Shown here: one piece after another, positions 44,683 through 53,759 of the stretch
Layout of the letters: every line of letters begins with the position of its first letter
Numbering within the stretch: the stretch's first letter is position 1
Source: Pseudomonas sp. P7548
GTDB lineage: Bacteria; Pseudomonadota; Gammaproteobacteria; Pseudomonadales; Pseudomonadaceae
NCBI RefSeq assembly: GCF_013386585.1
Contig: NZ_JACARO010000013.1
Coordinates: 124,001 to 188,000, forward strand
Length of the DNA: 64,000 nucleotides
Direction: 5' to 3'
Program-made: the position numbers and the translations under genes
Notes under the pieces: generated by a model
What the model was told of the DNA's origin: nothing
Databases searched by the model: none
The model's input: only the letters and a program-made list of their open reading frames with translations

Positions 44683-45912
44683 ATGACCGAAACGCTGATC
44701 AAAGTCGACCTCAACCAGCCTGTCACCGAAAACGAGCAGATTCACAACCGCTGGCACCCGGACATTCCGATGGCCTGCTGGGTCAAGCCGGGCGATGACT
44801 TCATCCTCGAAACCTACGACTGGACCGCCGGCGCCATCAAGAACAACGACGACGCCAGCGATGTGCGCGACGTGGACTTGTCCACCGTGCATTACCTGTC
44901 GGGCCCTGTAGGCGTGCACGGCGCCGAGCCGGGTGATTTGCTCGTGGTGGACCTGCTCGACATCGGCGCCAAGGCCGATTCCCAATGGGGGTTCAACGGT
45001 TTCTTCTCGCGTCAGAACGGCGGCGGCTTTCTCACCGATCACTTCCCCAGCGCACAAAAAGCCATCTGGGATTTCAAGGGCATGTTCACCAGTTCCCGGC
45101 ACATTCCGGGGGTGAACTTCGCTGGCCTCATCCACCCCGGCTTGATCGGCTGCCTGCCCGACCCGGTCATGCTCGCCGACTGGAACCGCCGCGAACAGGA
45201 ACTGATCGACACCAACCCCACCCGCGTCCCGCCGCTGGCCAACGCACCCCTGGCCGCCACCGCGCACATGGGCAAGCTCAAGGGCCAGGCCCGTGACGAT
45301 GCGGCTGCCACTGGCGCGCGTACCGTACCGCCACGCGAGCACGGTGGTAACTGCGACATCAAGGATTTGTCCCGGGGTTCGAAGATCTTCTTCCCGGTCT
45401 ACGTCAAGGGCGCAGGGCTGTCGGTGGGCGACTTGCACTTCAGCCAGGGCGACGGCGAAATCACCTTTTGCGGTGCTATCGAAATGGCCGGCTGGGTGCA
45501 CATGAAAGTCGAGTTGATCAAGGGCGGCATGGCCAAGTACGGGATCAAGAACCCGGTGTTCAAGCCGAGCCCGATCACGCCGAACTACAAGAACTACCTG
45601 ATCTTCGAAGGCATCTCGGTGGACGAACAGGGCCAGCAGCACTACCTGGACGTCAATATCGCCTACCGCCAGGCGTGCCTGAATGCGATCAACTACCTGA
45701 CCAAGTTCGGCTACTCGCCGGCCCAGGGCTATGCGCTGCTCGGCTCGGCGCCGGTACAAGGGCATATCAGCGGCGTGGTGGACATCCCCAATGCCTGCGC
45801 GACCTTGTGGTTGCCCACGGAAATCTTCGAGTTCGACATCAACCCCAACGCCAACGGCCCCACCCAATTCCTCGATGGCAGCATCGACCTGCCCATCGCC
45901 CCGGACCTGTAG
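44683..45912 (+). CDS. fmdA: Formamidase
   Basis: 409-aa enzyme of the FmdA_AmdA family that hydrolyses formamide to formate and ammonia (Methylophilus FmdA is of similar length). NRWHPDIPMACWVKPGDDF, GPVGVHGAEPGDLLVVD, HPGLIGCLPD and GGNCDIKDLSRGSKIFFPV are family segments, and the end GYALLGSAPVQGHISGVVDIPNACATLW is also typical. Start codon follows CAGGAG. The transposon right end lies 88 bases upstream, so the native promoter may be truncated. It heads an operon with the zinc-ribbon gene (2-base gap), amiE and amiB. Confidence 0.92.
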   Translation: MTETLIKVDLNQPVTENEQIHNRWHPDIPMACWVKPGDDFILETYDWTAGAIKNNDDASDVRDVDLSTVHYLSGPVGVHGAEPGDLLVVDLLDIGAKADSQWGFNGFFSRQNGGGFLTDHFPSAQKAIWDFKGMFTSSRHIPGVNFAGLIHPGLIGCLPDPVMLADWNRREQELIDTNPTRVPPLANAPLAATAHMGKLKGQARDDAAATGARTVPPREHGGNCDIKDLSRGSKIFFPVYVKGAGLSVGDLHFSQGDGEITFCGAIEMAGWVHMKVELIKGGMAKYGIKNPVFKPSPITPNYKNYLIFEGISVDEQGQQHYLDVNIAYRQACLNAINYLTKFGYSPAQGYALLGSAPVQGHISGVVDIPNACATLWLPTEIFEFDINPNANGPTQFLDGSIDLPIAPDL

Positions 45913-45914
45913 CC

Positions 45915-46262
45915 ATGCCGACCTACGAATACGCCTGTGCGGCGTGCGGCACCTTCACGATGTTGCGGCCTATCTCCCAGCGCAACGAACCGAGCAGGTG
46001 CCCCTATTGCGACGGGCCGGGCGGGCAGTTGCTGATTTGCGCGCCGGCGTTGCAAACGCTGTCGGGCAACCAGCGCAAGGCCATCGAAGGCAACGAGCGC
46101 AGCCGCCACGCGCCGCAAACCGTCGGCGAATACCAGGAAAGCCGCAAGCACCCGGCCGGTTGCAGTTGCTGTGGGACGAGCAAAAAGGTGCTGCCGAGCA
46201 AAGCCAACCCCTTGGGGCTCAAGACCAAGACCGGCCCACGGCCGTGGATGATCAGCCACTAG
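45915..46262 (+). CDS. FmdB-type zinc-ribbon protein
   Basis: 115-aa protein with an N-terminal FmdB zinc ribbon: YEYACAACG (C8, C11) and CPYCDG, the CxxC...CxxC metal pair. A basic linker with CSCCGTSKKVLPSKANP follows. FmdB proteins are linked to formamidase genes as putative regulators, but many are found elsewhere. The start is 2 bases after the fmdA stop. Role here is likely in control or assembly of the amidase, unproven. Confidence 0.8.
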   Translation: MPTYEYACAACGTFTMLRPISQRNEPSRCPYCDGPGGQLLICAPALQTLSGNQRKAIEGNERSRHAPQTVGEYQESRKHPAGCSCCGTSKKVLPSKANPLGLKTKTGPRPWMISH

Positions 46263-46277
46263 AACAGGAGCGTTGTT

Positions 46278-47321
46278 ATGCGTCATGGCGACATTTCCAG
46301 CAGCCCGGACACCGTGGGTGTCGCGGTGGTGAACTACAAGATGCCGCGCCTGCACAGCAAGGCCGAGGTCATCGATAACGCGAAGAAGATTGCCGAGATC
46401 ATTGTCGGCATGAAGCAGGGCCTGCCCGGCATGGACCTGGTGGTGTTCCCCGAGTACAGCACCATGGGCATCATGTACGACCACGATGAAATGATGGCCA
46501 CCGCCGCAAGCATTCCCGGCGAGGAGACCGCGATTTTCTCGGCGGCCTGTCGCCAGGCGAACACCTGGGGCGTGTTTTCCCTGACCGGCGAGCGCCACGA
46601 AGAGCACCCGCACAAGGCGCCGTACAACACGCTGGTGCTGATCAACCACCTCGGCGAAATCGTACAGCGCTACCGCAAGTGCATTCCCTGGTGCCCCATC
46701 GAAGGCTGGTACCCGGGCGATCGCACCTATGTGTGCGAGGGGCCCAAAGGCATGAAGATCAGCCTGATCATTTGCGACGACGGCAATTACCCGGAGATCT
46801 GGCGCGATTGCGCAATGAAGGGCGCCGAACTGATCGTGCGTTGCCAGGGCTATATGTACCCGGCCAAGGAGCAGCAGGTGCAGATGTCCAAGAGCATGGC
46901 CTGGGCCAATAACTGCTATGTGGCGGTGGCGAACGCGGCGGGTTTCGATGGGGTGTATTCGTACTTCGGCCACTCGGCGATTATCGGTTTTGACGGGCGC
47001 ACCTTGGGCGAATGCGGCGAGGAGGAGATGGGCATCCAGTACGCGCAATTGTCGGTGTCGCAGATCCGCGATGCGCGGGCCAATGACCAGTCGCAGAACC
47101 ACCTGTTCAAGTTGCTGCACCGGGGCTACACCGGCATGCACGCCTCGGGTGATGGCGACAAGGGGGTGGCGGACTGCCCGTTCGAGTTCTACCGCACCTG
47201 GGTGCTGGATGCGCAGAAGGCCCAGGAGAATGTCGAGAACATCACCCGCAGCACCGTCGGTGTTGCCGAGTGCCCGGTGGGCCAACTGCCCCATGGCGGT
47301 AAAGCGCGGACGGCGGAGTAG
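46278..47321 (+). CDS. amiE: Aliphatic amidase
   Basis: 347-aa nitrilase-superfamily amidase almost colinear with P. aeruginosa AmiE, which hydrolyses acetamide and other short amides. Catalytic Glu59 (VFPEY), Lys near 134 ([15 protein letters not shown]) and Cys near 166 ([12 protein letters not shown]) are all present. Differences cluster at surface positions. The start has CAGGAG upstream. In P. aeruginosa amiE is inducible through amiR/amiC, but those genes are absent here. Confidence 0.95.
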   Translation: MRHGDISSSPDTVGVAVVNYKMPRLHSKAEVIDNAKKIAEIIVGMKQGLPGMDLVVFPEYSTMGIMYDHDEMMATAASIPGEETAIFSAACRQANTWGVFSLTGERHEEHPHKAPYNTLVLINHLGEIVQRYRKCIPWCPIEGWYPGDRTYVCEGPKGMKISLIICDDGNYPEIWRDCAMKGAELIVRCQGYMYPAKEQQVQMSKSMAWANNCYVAVANAAGFDGVYSYFGHSAIIGFDGRTLGECGEEEMGIQYAQLSVSQIRDARANDQSQNHLFKLLHRGYTGMHASGDGDKGVADCPFEFYRTWVLDAQKAQENVENITRSTVGVAECPVGQLPHGGKARTAE

Positions 47322-47324
47322 GGC

Positions 47325-48281
47325 ATGCGCTTTACGTTTGAGCCGGCCCGGGTGATGACGCTGCTGCGCAGCCGTATTGTCGGCCAGGACGCCGCGCTGG
47401 CGCAGGTTGAGGGCCTGCTCAAGGTGGTCAAGGCCGATATCGGTGAGCGTGACCGGCCCTTGAGCGTCAACCTGTTCATGGGGCCGACCGGCGTGGGCAA
47501 GACCGAGATCGTGCGCCTGCTGGCCCAGGCGCTGCATGGCCGTGCCGATGGTTTTTGCCGCATCGACATGCACACCCTTGCGCAGGAGCATTACGCCGCC
47601 GCACTCACCGGCGCACCGCCGGGGTATGTGGGGAGCAAGGAAGGCATCAGCCTGTTCAACAGCGAATTGATCCAGGGCACCTACAGTTGCCCGGGCATCG
47701 TGTTGTTCGACGAGTTGGAGAAGGCCAGCCACGAGGTGGTGCGCAGCCTGCTGGGCATCCTGGAAAACGGCCAGCTGACCCTGGCCGGTGGCACGCGCAC
47801 CCTGGACTTTCGCAATTGCCTGATCTTCATGACCAGCAACATCGGCGCACAACAGGCGCGCCGTCATCGCCAACGCTTCGCTTACGGCTGGCGCCGCGTG
47901 CTGCGGGTGTTTGCCCGGGACGAGGCGGCGGTGCTGGAAGACGCGTTGCACGGTCACTTCGAGCCGGAGTTTCTCAACCGTATCGACCGCATCCTGGTGT
48001 TCGAACCCATCGACGGCCAGTGGCTGGAGGCGCTGCTGGAAGTGGAGCTGGGCAAGCTCAACGGGCGCCTGGCGGCACACCAGCGCTGGCTGGAGGTGGA
48101 TGAGCCCGCGCGGGCATGGTTGTGCCGCCAGCACGATGCACGTTTTGGCGCCAGGGCCTTGGGCAGGCGACTGCGGGTCGAGCTGCAGCCGGCCATCGCC
48201 GAATGCGTGTTGCACGATCCCGGTGTGCAAGGCATGCGGGCGACCCTGCGGGATGAGCAGTTGCACGTTTCACGTCAATAG
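47325..48281 (+). CDS. amiB: AmiB, ClpB-like AAA+ partner of amidase
   Basis: 318-aa AAA+ ATPase of the Clp/HSP100 second-domain type. Walker A is GPTGVGKT at 53-60, Walker B VLFDELEK, sensor FMTSNIG, and the arginine finger region EFLNRIDRILVF. Located 4 bases after amiE, as amiB is in P. aeruginosa. Presumed chaperone for the amidase or its transporter. No amiC, amiR or amiS follow, so this is a truncated ami cluster. Confidence 0.87.
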   Translation: MRFTFEPARVMTLLRSRIVGQDAALAQVEGLLKVVKADIGERDRPLSVNLFMGPTGVGKTEIVRLLAQALHGRADGFCRIDMHTLAQEHYAAALTGAPPGYVGSKEGISLFNSELIQGTYSCPGIVLFDELEKASHEVVRSLLGILENGQLTLAGGTRTLDFRNCLIFMTSNIGAQQARRHRQRFAYGWRRVLRVFARDEAAVLEDALHGHFEPEFLNRIDRILVFEPIDGQWLEALLEVELGKLNGRLAAHQRWLEVDEPARAWLCRQHDARFGARALGRRLRVELQPAIAECVLHDPGVQGMRATLRDEQLHVSRQ

Positions 48282-48283
48282 GC

Positions 48284-48340
48284 TTGCGCGTTGCACAATT
48301 TTGGCTAATATAACCCGGGTAAAACAAATAACACCCGGGT
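48284..48340 (+). promoter_or_regulatory. Candidate promoter with two ACCCGGGT boxes upstream of the DUF2239 gene
   Basis: TTGCGC (48284-48289), 16 bases, then TAATAT (48306-48311) is a plausible sigma-70 promoter. The self-complementary octamer ACCCGGGT follows at 48313-48320 and again 20 bases later at 48333-48340, about two helical turns apart, so a dimeric repressor could cover the transcription start. No matching regulator is identified. Confidence 0.45.
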
Positions 48341-48348
48341 AATAAATC

Positions 48349-48921
48349 ATGCCTACGCACAACCTTTCGCTCTGCACCGCCTTTGTCCATCACCAGCGCG
48401 TGGCGGCGGGCACCTATGCCGACGTTGCTCACAACCTTGCCCAATCCGCCTTGGCGCCTGGCAGCTTTCTGGTGTTTGATGACGCCACCGGCAGCCAGGT
48501 GGATTACCCCTGGCCAGCGGGGTATGCACCCACGCAACCGGCATCGGCCGAGGCGGATGACGAGCCTCCGGCAGCGCCATCGGTGGGTCGCCCGAAACTG
48601 GGGGTGGTGGCGCGGGAAGTCACCCTGCTGCCGCGCCATTGGGAATGGCTGGGCCAGCAACGTGGTGGCGCGTCGGCGGCGTTGCGTCGCTTGGTAGATG
48701 ACGCTCGCACCGCCAGTGCTTCCCGTGATCAGATACGCCAGGCCAAGGAAGCCAGCTATCGTTTCATGAGTGCCATCGGCGGTGACTTGCCAGGCTTCGA
48801 GGAGGCTTCCCGCGCACTGTTTGCCCACGACGCCGCAGACTTTTCCCACAAGATCGCGCAGTGGCCGGCGGACGTGCAGACGTACCTGGCGTGGCTGTCG
48901 CGCAATGCTTTTCCCGTCTAA
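48349..48921 (+). CDS. DUF2239-family protein
   Basis: 190-aa soluble protein. FLVFDDATGSQVDYPW and GRPKLGVVAREVTLLPRHWEWL are the conserved DUF2239 segments, and the middle is Pro/Ala-rich. Function unknown. It lies 25 bases upstream of the MATE gene and is probably cotranscribed with it. Two ACCCGGGT boxes overlap the probable promoter. Confidence 0.8.
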   Translation: MPTHNLSLCTAFVHHQRVAAGTYADVAHNLAQSALAPGSFLVFDDATGSQVDYPWPAGYAPTQPASAEADDEPPAAPSVGRPKLGVVAREVTLLPRHWEWLGQQRGGASAALRRLVDDARTASASRDQIRQAKEASYRFMSAIGGDLPGFEEASRALFAHDAADFSHKIAQWPADVQTYLAWLSRNAFPV

Positions 48922-48946
48922 CAATAATTCACGGACCTGAATCTTC

Positions 48947-50302
48947 ATGGAAGTCACCCAGCAAAGGCCGTTGTGGCAGATCTACCTGATCTTTCTGGCA
49001 CCGATGGTGCTATCCAACTTCCTGCAAAGTTTTTCCGGCACGCTCAACGGCATTTACGTCGGGCAAATGCTCGGCACCCAGGCACTGGCGGCGGTGTCGG
49101 GGATGTTTCCCATCGTGTTTTTCTTTATCGCCCTGGTGATTGGCCTGGGGGCGGGCGCGTCGGTGCTGATCGGCCAAGCGTGGGGCGCCCAGGAGACCGC
49201 GATGGTCAAGGTCATCACCGGCGCCACCCTGACCCTGGGCGCGCTGGTGGGGCTGATCGCGGCGGTGCTCGGCAGCCTGTTCGCGCGCCCGGCATTACAA
49301 GCCTTGGGCACGCCGGTCGATGTGCTGGACGATGCGGTCGGCTATGCGCAGATGATGATGTTGATCATGCCGCTGCTGCTGGTGTTCATCCTCTACACCC
49401 AGCTGTTGCGCGGCGTGAGCGACACGATTTCGCCGTTGCTGGCGCTGATGGTGTCCACGCTGGCTGGCCTGCTGCTGACCCCGGCACTGATTCGCGGCTG
49501 GATCGGCCTGCCACCCATGGGCATCCAGAGTGCGGTGTACGCGGGGCTGGTGGGGAACGCCTTGGCAATGCTGTTTTTGATCCTGCGCCTGCGCCATAAG
49601 AACCACGTGATGGCGCCGGACCGCGAATTGCTCGCCGCCTTGCGCCTGGACCGGGTGATCCTCGGCAAGGTCCTGCGTATCGGCTTGCCCACCGGCTTGC
49701 AGATGGTGGTGCTGTCGCTGTCGGAACTGGTCATCCTCGCCCTGGTCAACGGGCACGGCTCCCAAGCCACGGCGGCCTATGGCGCAGTGACGCAGATCGT
49801 CAACTACGTGCAGTTCCCGGCGCTGTCGATTGCCATCACCGCCTCGATTCTCGGCGCCCAGGCCATCGGTGCCGGGCGCCTGGAACGCATCGGGCCGATC
49901 CTGCGCACAGGGCTGATGATCAACACTTGCCTGACCGGTGGCCTGATCGTGCTCGGTTACCTGCTGTCGCACTGGTTGCTGGGCCTGTTCATCACCGACG
50001 ACACGGCGCGCAGCAATGCCGAGCACCTGTTGCACATCATGTTGTGGAGCATCCTGGTGTTCGGTTTCCAGGCGGTGGTCGGCGGGATCATGCGCGCCAG
50101 CGGCGTGGTGCTGATGCCGGTGGCCATCTCGATCTTCTGTGTGCTGTGCGTCGAGTTGCCGATGGCTTACCTGTTCAACGCGCACTTTGGCCTGGAAGGG
50201 GTGTGGATGGCGTTTCCGGTGACCTACCTGGCGATGCTGGTGTTGCAGACCGCGTATTACCGGTTGGTGTGGCGGCACAAGCAGATCAAGCGGTTGGTGT
50301 GA
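48947..50302 (+). CDS. MATE-family multidrug exporter
   Basis: 451-aa membrane protein with about twelve transmembrane segments in two halves. IYVGQMLGTQALAAVSGMFP and GAGASVLIGQAWGAQ are the conserved first-half elements; AAYGAVTQIVNYVQFPALSIA the second-half. Exports cationic drugs using H+ or Na+. Downstream of the DUF2239 gene in the same direction, its end abuts the convergent SnoaL-like gene by zero bases. Confidence 0.9.
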   Translation: MEVTQQRPLWQIYLIFLAPMVLSNFLQSFSGTLNGIYVGQMLGTQALAAVSGMFPIVFFFIALVIGLGAGASVLIGQAWGAQETAMVKVITGATLTLGALVGLIAAVLGSLFARPALQALGTPVDVLDDAVGYAQMMMLIMPLLLVFILYTQLLRGVSDTISPLLALMVSTLAGLLLTPALIRGWIGLPPMGIQSAVYAGLVGNALAMLFLILRLRHKNHVMAPDRELLAALRLDRVILGKVLRIGLPTGLQMVVLSLSELVILALVNGHGSQATAAYGAVTQIVNYVQFPALSIAITASILGAQAIGAGRLERIGPILRTGLMINTCLTGGLIVLGYLLSHWLLGLFITDDTARSNAEHLLHIMLWSILVFGFQAVVGGIMRASGVVLMPVAISIFCVLCVELPMAYLFNAHFGLEGVWMAFPVTYLAMLVLQTAYYRLVWRHKQIKRLV

Positions 50303-50764
50303 TTATTTGAAATGGGTATCGGCGACCGGCAGGATGCTTGCGACATGCCAGCCGTCCTTGCCTTTCAATAACGTCTGGCTGATCAGGAAAGTGTCCACCT
50401 GCGCGGGCTCGCCTGGGTGCCCTCGGGTAAAGGCGACCGGCACCATCAGTTGGGCAACCTCGTCGTTCACCATCACTACACTAAAGTGGCTCATGTTCGG
50501 CTGTAGTTGCCAGGTGCCCTTGTAGTATTCCTTGAGTTTGCTGACGACGGCATCCGGCCCCCAACTGGCTTCACCACGGGCAAACCAGAGCATTTTTGGT
50601 GAATCCCACAGCATGGCCTTGATCTGCTTGAGGTCATGGGCATTCTGAGCCTCGACAAATCGAGTAAAGAACGCGCGGGTTTCGTCCTCTTGCGGGGTCG
50701 CGAATGCGGAGGTGAGGGTGAAGAGTGAAAACAGGGTGCCGAAGGCCAGTGCACAGCGTTTCAT
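50303..50764 (-). CDS. Exported SnoaL/DUF4440-like (NTF2-fold) protein
   Basis: 153-aa protein with a signal peptide (MKRCALAFGTLFSLFTLTSAFA) and an NTF2-like domain: FFTRFVEAQNAHDLKQIKAML, WGPDAVVSKLKEYYKGTW and a C-terminal GWHVASILPVAD. These are DUF4440 features. Periplasmic, no catalytic residues recognised. Convergent with the MATE gene. Confidence 0.8.
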   Translation of the reverse strand: MKRCALAFGTLFSLFTLTSAFATPQEDETRAFFTRFVEAQNAHDLKQIKAMLWDSPKMLWFARGEASWGPDAVVSKLKEYYKGTWQLQPNMSHFSVVMVNDEVAQLMVPVAFTRGHPGEPAQVDTFLISQTLLKGKDGWHVASILPVADTHFK

Positions 50765-50829
50765 AAGGATTCCTCAGGGATGGTCGCTGAGGTCAAGCTT
50801 AGGCCAGCTCACATGCCGACAAAGGCCAT

Positions 50830-51795
50830 TTAACCCTCGTTTCGGGACATTGCGCTTGCCTCGGCGGGGTTTCTAGCCGTGCGCCGAATCACCCGCGGTG
50901 GCTCGCCGAATTGGCGAACGAACGCCCGACGCATGCGTTCGCTGTCACCAAACCCGGTTTGGCGGGCGATGTTGTCGAGGGAGTGACGCCCATCCTGGAT
51001 CAACACCACGGCCGCTTCGATCCGAAGCTTTTCCACAGCCTTGGCCGGTGAAAGCCCGGTTTGTGCATGAAACGCCCGGCTGAACTGGCGCAGGCTCAGG
51101 TGTGCGGCATCTGCCAGCTCGCTCAACGGCAGCGCGCGATGCAGGTTATTGCGCATATACGTCATGGCGGCCTGAATACGATCGGTCTTCTGCTCCATGT
51201 CCAGCAGCACCGAGCGTTGCGGCTGGCCTGCGACGCGGCGGCTCTGAAGAACGAAGGTTTTCGACACGGCGCGGGCGACTTCCGGCCCCAGGTCGGTTTC
51301 AACCATGGCCAGTGCCTGATCAATGCCTGCGGTCATGCCCGCACTGGTCCAGATGGATCCGTCGATCACAAACAATCGCTCTTCTTCCAGTTGGACCTCT
51401 GGATAACGCGCGCGAAATTCGCCGGCAAAAAACCAGTGGGTGGTCGCCCGCATACCGTCGAGCAACCCCGCCTGCGCCAGAAAGAAAGTACCGGAGCAGG
51501 TGGCCGCGAGGCGGCGACTGTGCACGGCGGCGTGTCGCAGATAAGCCAGCAGTGGCGCGGTAAATTCGCGATCACTGCCGCCGCCGATGATCACCGTGTC
51601 GAACGCGGTGTCATCGAAGCCTTCGGTGTGCACCACTACACCCAGGGAGCTGCGTACCGGCCCGCCATTTTCGGAGAGCAGCCTGACATCGTAATGAGCC
51701 TTGCCCACGGCGCTGTTGGCACTCTCAAAGACAGACAACGCGGCGAAGCTCATGACGCCGAAACCGGGAAAGGTAATGAAACCGATGCGCTGCAT
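50830..51795 (-). CDS. GlxA-type AraC-family regulator (DJ-1/PfpI plus HTH)
   Basis: 321-aa regulator. The N-terminal half is a DJ-1/PfpI-like amidotransferase domain (RIGFITFPGFGVMSFAALSVFE; TCSGTFFLAQAG with the family nucleophile-position Cys), the C-terminal half has two AraC helix-turn-helices (LPLSELADAAHLSLRQFSRAFH and DNIARQTGFGDSERMRRAFV). GlxA-like proteins respond to diverse metabolites, including amines. Targets are unknown; it stands alone between the SnoaL-like and TetR genes. Confidence 0.87.
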   Translation of the reverse strand: MQRIGFITFPGFGVMSFAALSVFESANSAVGKAHYDVRLLSENGGPVRSSLGVVVHTEGFDDTAFDTVIIGGGSDREFTAPLLAYLRHAAVHSRRLAATCSGTFFLAQAGLLDGMRATTHWFFAGEFRARYPEVQLEEERLFVIDGSIWTSAGMTAGIDQALAMVETDLGPEVARAVSKTFVLQSRRVAGQPQRSVLLDMEQKTDRIQAAMTYMRNNLHRALPLSELADAAHLSLRQFSRAFHAQTGLSPAKAVEKLRIEAAVVLIQDGRHSLDNIARQTGFGDSERMRRAFVRQFGEPPRVIRRTARNPAEASAMSRNEG

Positions 51796-51862
51796 GATGA
51801 GCTCCGGGAAAAGGGCAGGCGGGCAGTCTAAGTGTGCACGCGTTGCATGGATGTGCTTCCGG

Positions 51863-52444
51863 TTATTGTTTCAGCCCTCGCAAGAGCAGCTCCAGCCCTT
51901 GCAGGCCTTCTTCCAGTCGCAGGTTGGGGTGTTCGTCTGCGGCAATCCACAAGGCGGTGCTCACCAGGCTGCCATTGATCAGGCGCGCCAACGCCTGGCT
52001 GGCGGCCGGTACGATAATGTGCGCGCTCATCAGGCTCTCCAGTAAGGCGGCCAGGGACTCCACGCAGTGTTGCGAGTGGCTTGATTCGGTGACGCCCAGA
52101 ACCGCAGGCGCATCCTGGAAAACAATCCGTTGTATTTCGGTATCTTGTGCCATACGCAGGTAAGTACGGCAACGTTCGCGGAACCCGTCCCATGGGTCGC
52201 TTGCCTGATCGGTAATGCATTGCAAGTGCGCATCCATCTCACCGTCGAGTTGGGCCACCACCGCCGCCAGCAAGCCCTTCTTGTCACCAAAGTGATGGTA
52301 CAACGCACCCCGTGTCAGCCCGGCGCGCGCGGTAAAGTCGTCCATCGATGTATTGGCATAGCCCTGGCTGGCAAAGGCTTGGCGGGCGCTGGCGATCAGC
52401 CGGGCGCGGGTGTCCTCGATCATTTCGGCTCGGGCTCGGCTCAT
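51863..52444 (-). CDS. TetR-family repressor
   Basis: 193-aa regulator. The N-terminal helix-turn-helix is ARLIASARQAFASQGYANTSMDDF then AGLTRGALYHHFGDKKGLL, split around residues 10-60, and the C-terminal ligand domain is alpha-helical. ATG 52444 (MSRARAEM) is chosen over an upstream in-frame ATG at 52501 that lies inside the operator region. It is divergent from the MFS gene, with two palindromes between them, and probably represses both genes. Ligand unknown. Confidence 0.88.
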   Translation of the reverse strand: MSRARAEMIEDTRARLIASARQAFASQGYANTSMDDFTARAGLTRGALYHHFGDKKGLLAAVVAQLDGEMDAHLQCITDQASDPWDGFRERCRTYLRMAQDTEIQRIVFQDAPAVLGVTESSHSQHCVESLAALLESLMSAHIIVPAASQALARLINGSLVSTALWIAADEHPNLRLEEGLQGLELLLRGLKQ

Positions 52445-52477
52445 GGTTAAGTCTCGCTGAGGGTCAGTAATAGATTG

Positions 52478-52494
52478 ACATACGTTACGTATGT
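52478..52494. promoter_or_regulatory. TetR operator 1 (ACATACG-TTA-CGTATGT)
   Basis: Perfect 7-bp inverted repeat with a 3-base centre, 34 bases upstream of the tetR start codon. It overlaps a TTGACA -35-like hexamer (52475-52480). A second copy lies 32 bases on (centre to centre). Confidence 0.75.
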
Positions 52495-52509
52495 TAATCA
52501 TGATTTGTC

Positions 52510-52526
52510 ACATACGCACCGTATGT
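52510..52526. promoter_or_regulatory. TetR operator 2 (ACATACG-CAC-CGTATGT)
   Basis: Same arms as operator 1 with a different centre. The two sites are about three helical turns apart, so two dimers could bind on the same face of the DNA and cover both divergent promoters. Confidence 0.75.
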
Positions 52527-52586
52527 ATTTTGCCTTGGGCGCTTCAGATAGCAAGCTGCAAGGCACTGAGAATGAGGTTCAGCAGG

Positions 52587-53759
52587 ATGGCAAACCCCTA
52601 CGCCGAGTTATTCCAGGTGCCCGGCGCGCGTGCATTTGTGTTGGCCGGCATGCTGGCGCGCATGCCGGTGTCCATGACCGGTATCGGCCTGATCACCATG
52701 CTGTCGCAGGTGCATGGCGGCTATGGCCTGGCGGGGTCGGTGGCGGCCGTATTTGCCCTGGCCACGGCGTTTTGTGCGCCGCAGGTGTCGCGGCTGGTGG
52801 ATCGCTACAGCCAGGGCCGGGTGCTACCGATCGCGGCACTGATCGGCGGCGGAGCGTTGTTGATGTTACTGCTGTGCACCCGATTGCAGGCGCCCAACTG
52901 GACCCTGTTCGTGTTCGCCGCCCTGGCCGGTTGCATGCCCAATATGTCCGCCATGGTGCGGGCACGCTGGACCGAGTTGTACCGCGGCCAACCCAAATTG
53001 CAGACCGCCTTTGCCCTGGAATCGGTGCTCGATGAGGTGTGCTTCATCATCGGCCCGCCGATCTCGGTGGGCCTGAGCGTGGTGCTGTTCCCCGAAGCCG
53101 GGCCGCTGGTAGCGGCGCTGCTGCTGGCGGTCGGGGTCACCACCTTTGTGCTGCAACGCGAAACCGAGCCTGCGGTACACGAACACCATGAGCACCATGG
53201 CGGTTGGCTGATCGCTTCGCCTTCGGTGCTGATCCTGATGATCCTGCTGCTGGCCATGGGTGTGATCGTCGGCGTGGTGGATGTGGTCAGCGTGGCGTTT
53301 GCCCAACATCAGGGTCAGCCTGCGGCGGCCAGCATCGTGTTGTCGGTGTACGCCATCGGTTCCTGCCTGGCCGGGCTGGCCTTTGGCATGCTCAAGCTCA
53401 AGGCACCGTTGCCACGTCAGTTCCTGTTGTGCGGCGTAGCCACGGCGTTGACCACCTTGCCCTTGCTGCTGGTGACCAATATTCCCGGGCTGGCCGTGGC
53501 GGTGTTTATCTCCGGGCTGTTCTTTGCCCCGACCCTGATCGTGTCCATGGCGTTGGTGGAGCGGGTGGTGCCGCCGAGCCGCCTCACCGAAGGCATGACC
53601 TGGCTGATCACCGGCCTGAGCATCGGCGTGGCCATCGGCGCTGCCAGCTCCGGGTGGATGATCGACCACTTCGGCGCCCCCAGCGGGTTCTGGGTGGCGC
53701 TGGCGGCCGGCGCGGTGGTGTTGGGGTCAGCGTTGCTGGGCTATCGGCGATTGGGATAA
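52587..53759 (+). CDS. MFS transporter regulated by the divergent TetR
   Basis: 390-aa membrane protein with about twelve hydrophobic segments. AGMLARMPVSMTGIGLITML is the first helix, and VHEHHEHHGGW is a His-rich cytoplasmic loop between the two halves. ATG 52587 is selected because GAGG lies 8 bases upstream; the longer frame to 52491 runs through the operators. The TetR neighbour and paired operators suggest a substrate-inducible exporter. The His-rich loop might bind a metal but could be fortuitous. Confidence 0.85.
   Translation: MANPYAELFQVPGARAFVLAGMLARMPVSMTGIGLITMLSQVHGGYGLAGSVAAVFALATAFCAPQVSRLVDRYSQGRVLPIAALIGGGALLMLLLCTRLQAPNWTLFVFAALAGCMPNMSAMVRARWTELYRGQPKLQTAFALESVLDEVCFIIGPPISVGLSVVLFPEAGPLVAALLLAVGVTTFVLQRETEPAVHEHHEHHGGWLIASPSVLILMILLLAMGVIVGVVDVVSVAFAQHQGQPAAASIVLSVYAIGSCLAGLAFGMLKLKAPLPRQFLLCGVATALTTLPLLLVTNIPGLAVAVFISGLFFAPTLIVSMALVERVVPPSRLTEGMTWLITGLSIGVAIGAASSGWMIDHFGAPSGFWVALAAGAVVLGSALLGYRRLG

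Noticed and set aside
45729..48266. 845-codon minus-strand open frame
   Set aside because: Antisense to amiE, amiB and the zinc-ribbon gene, which are all clear homologues.
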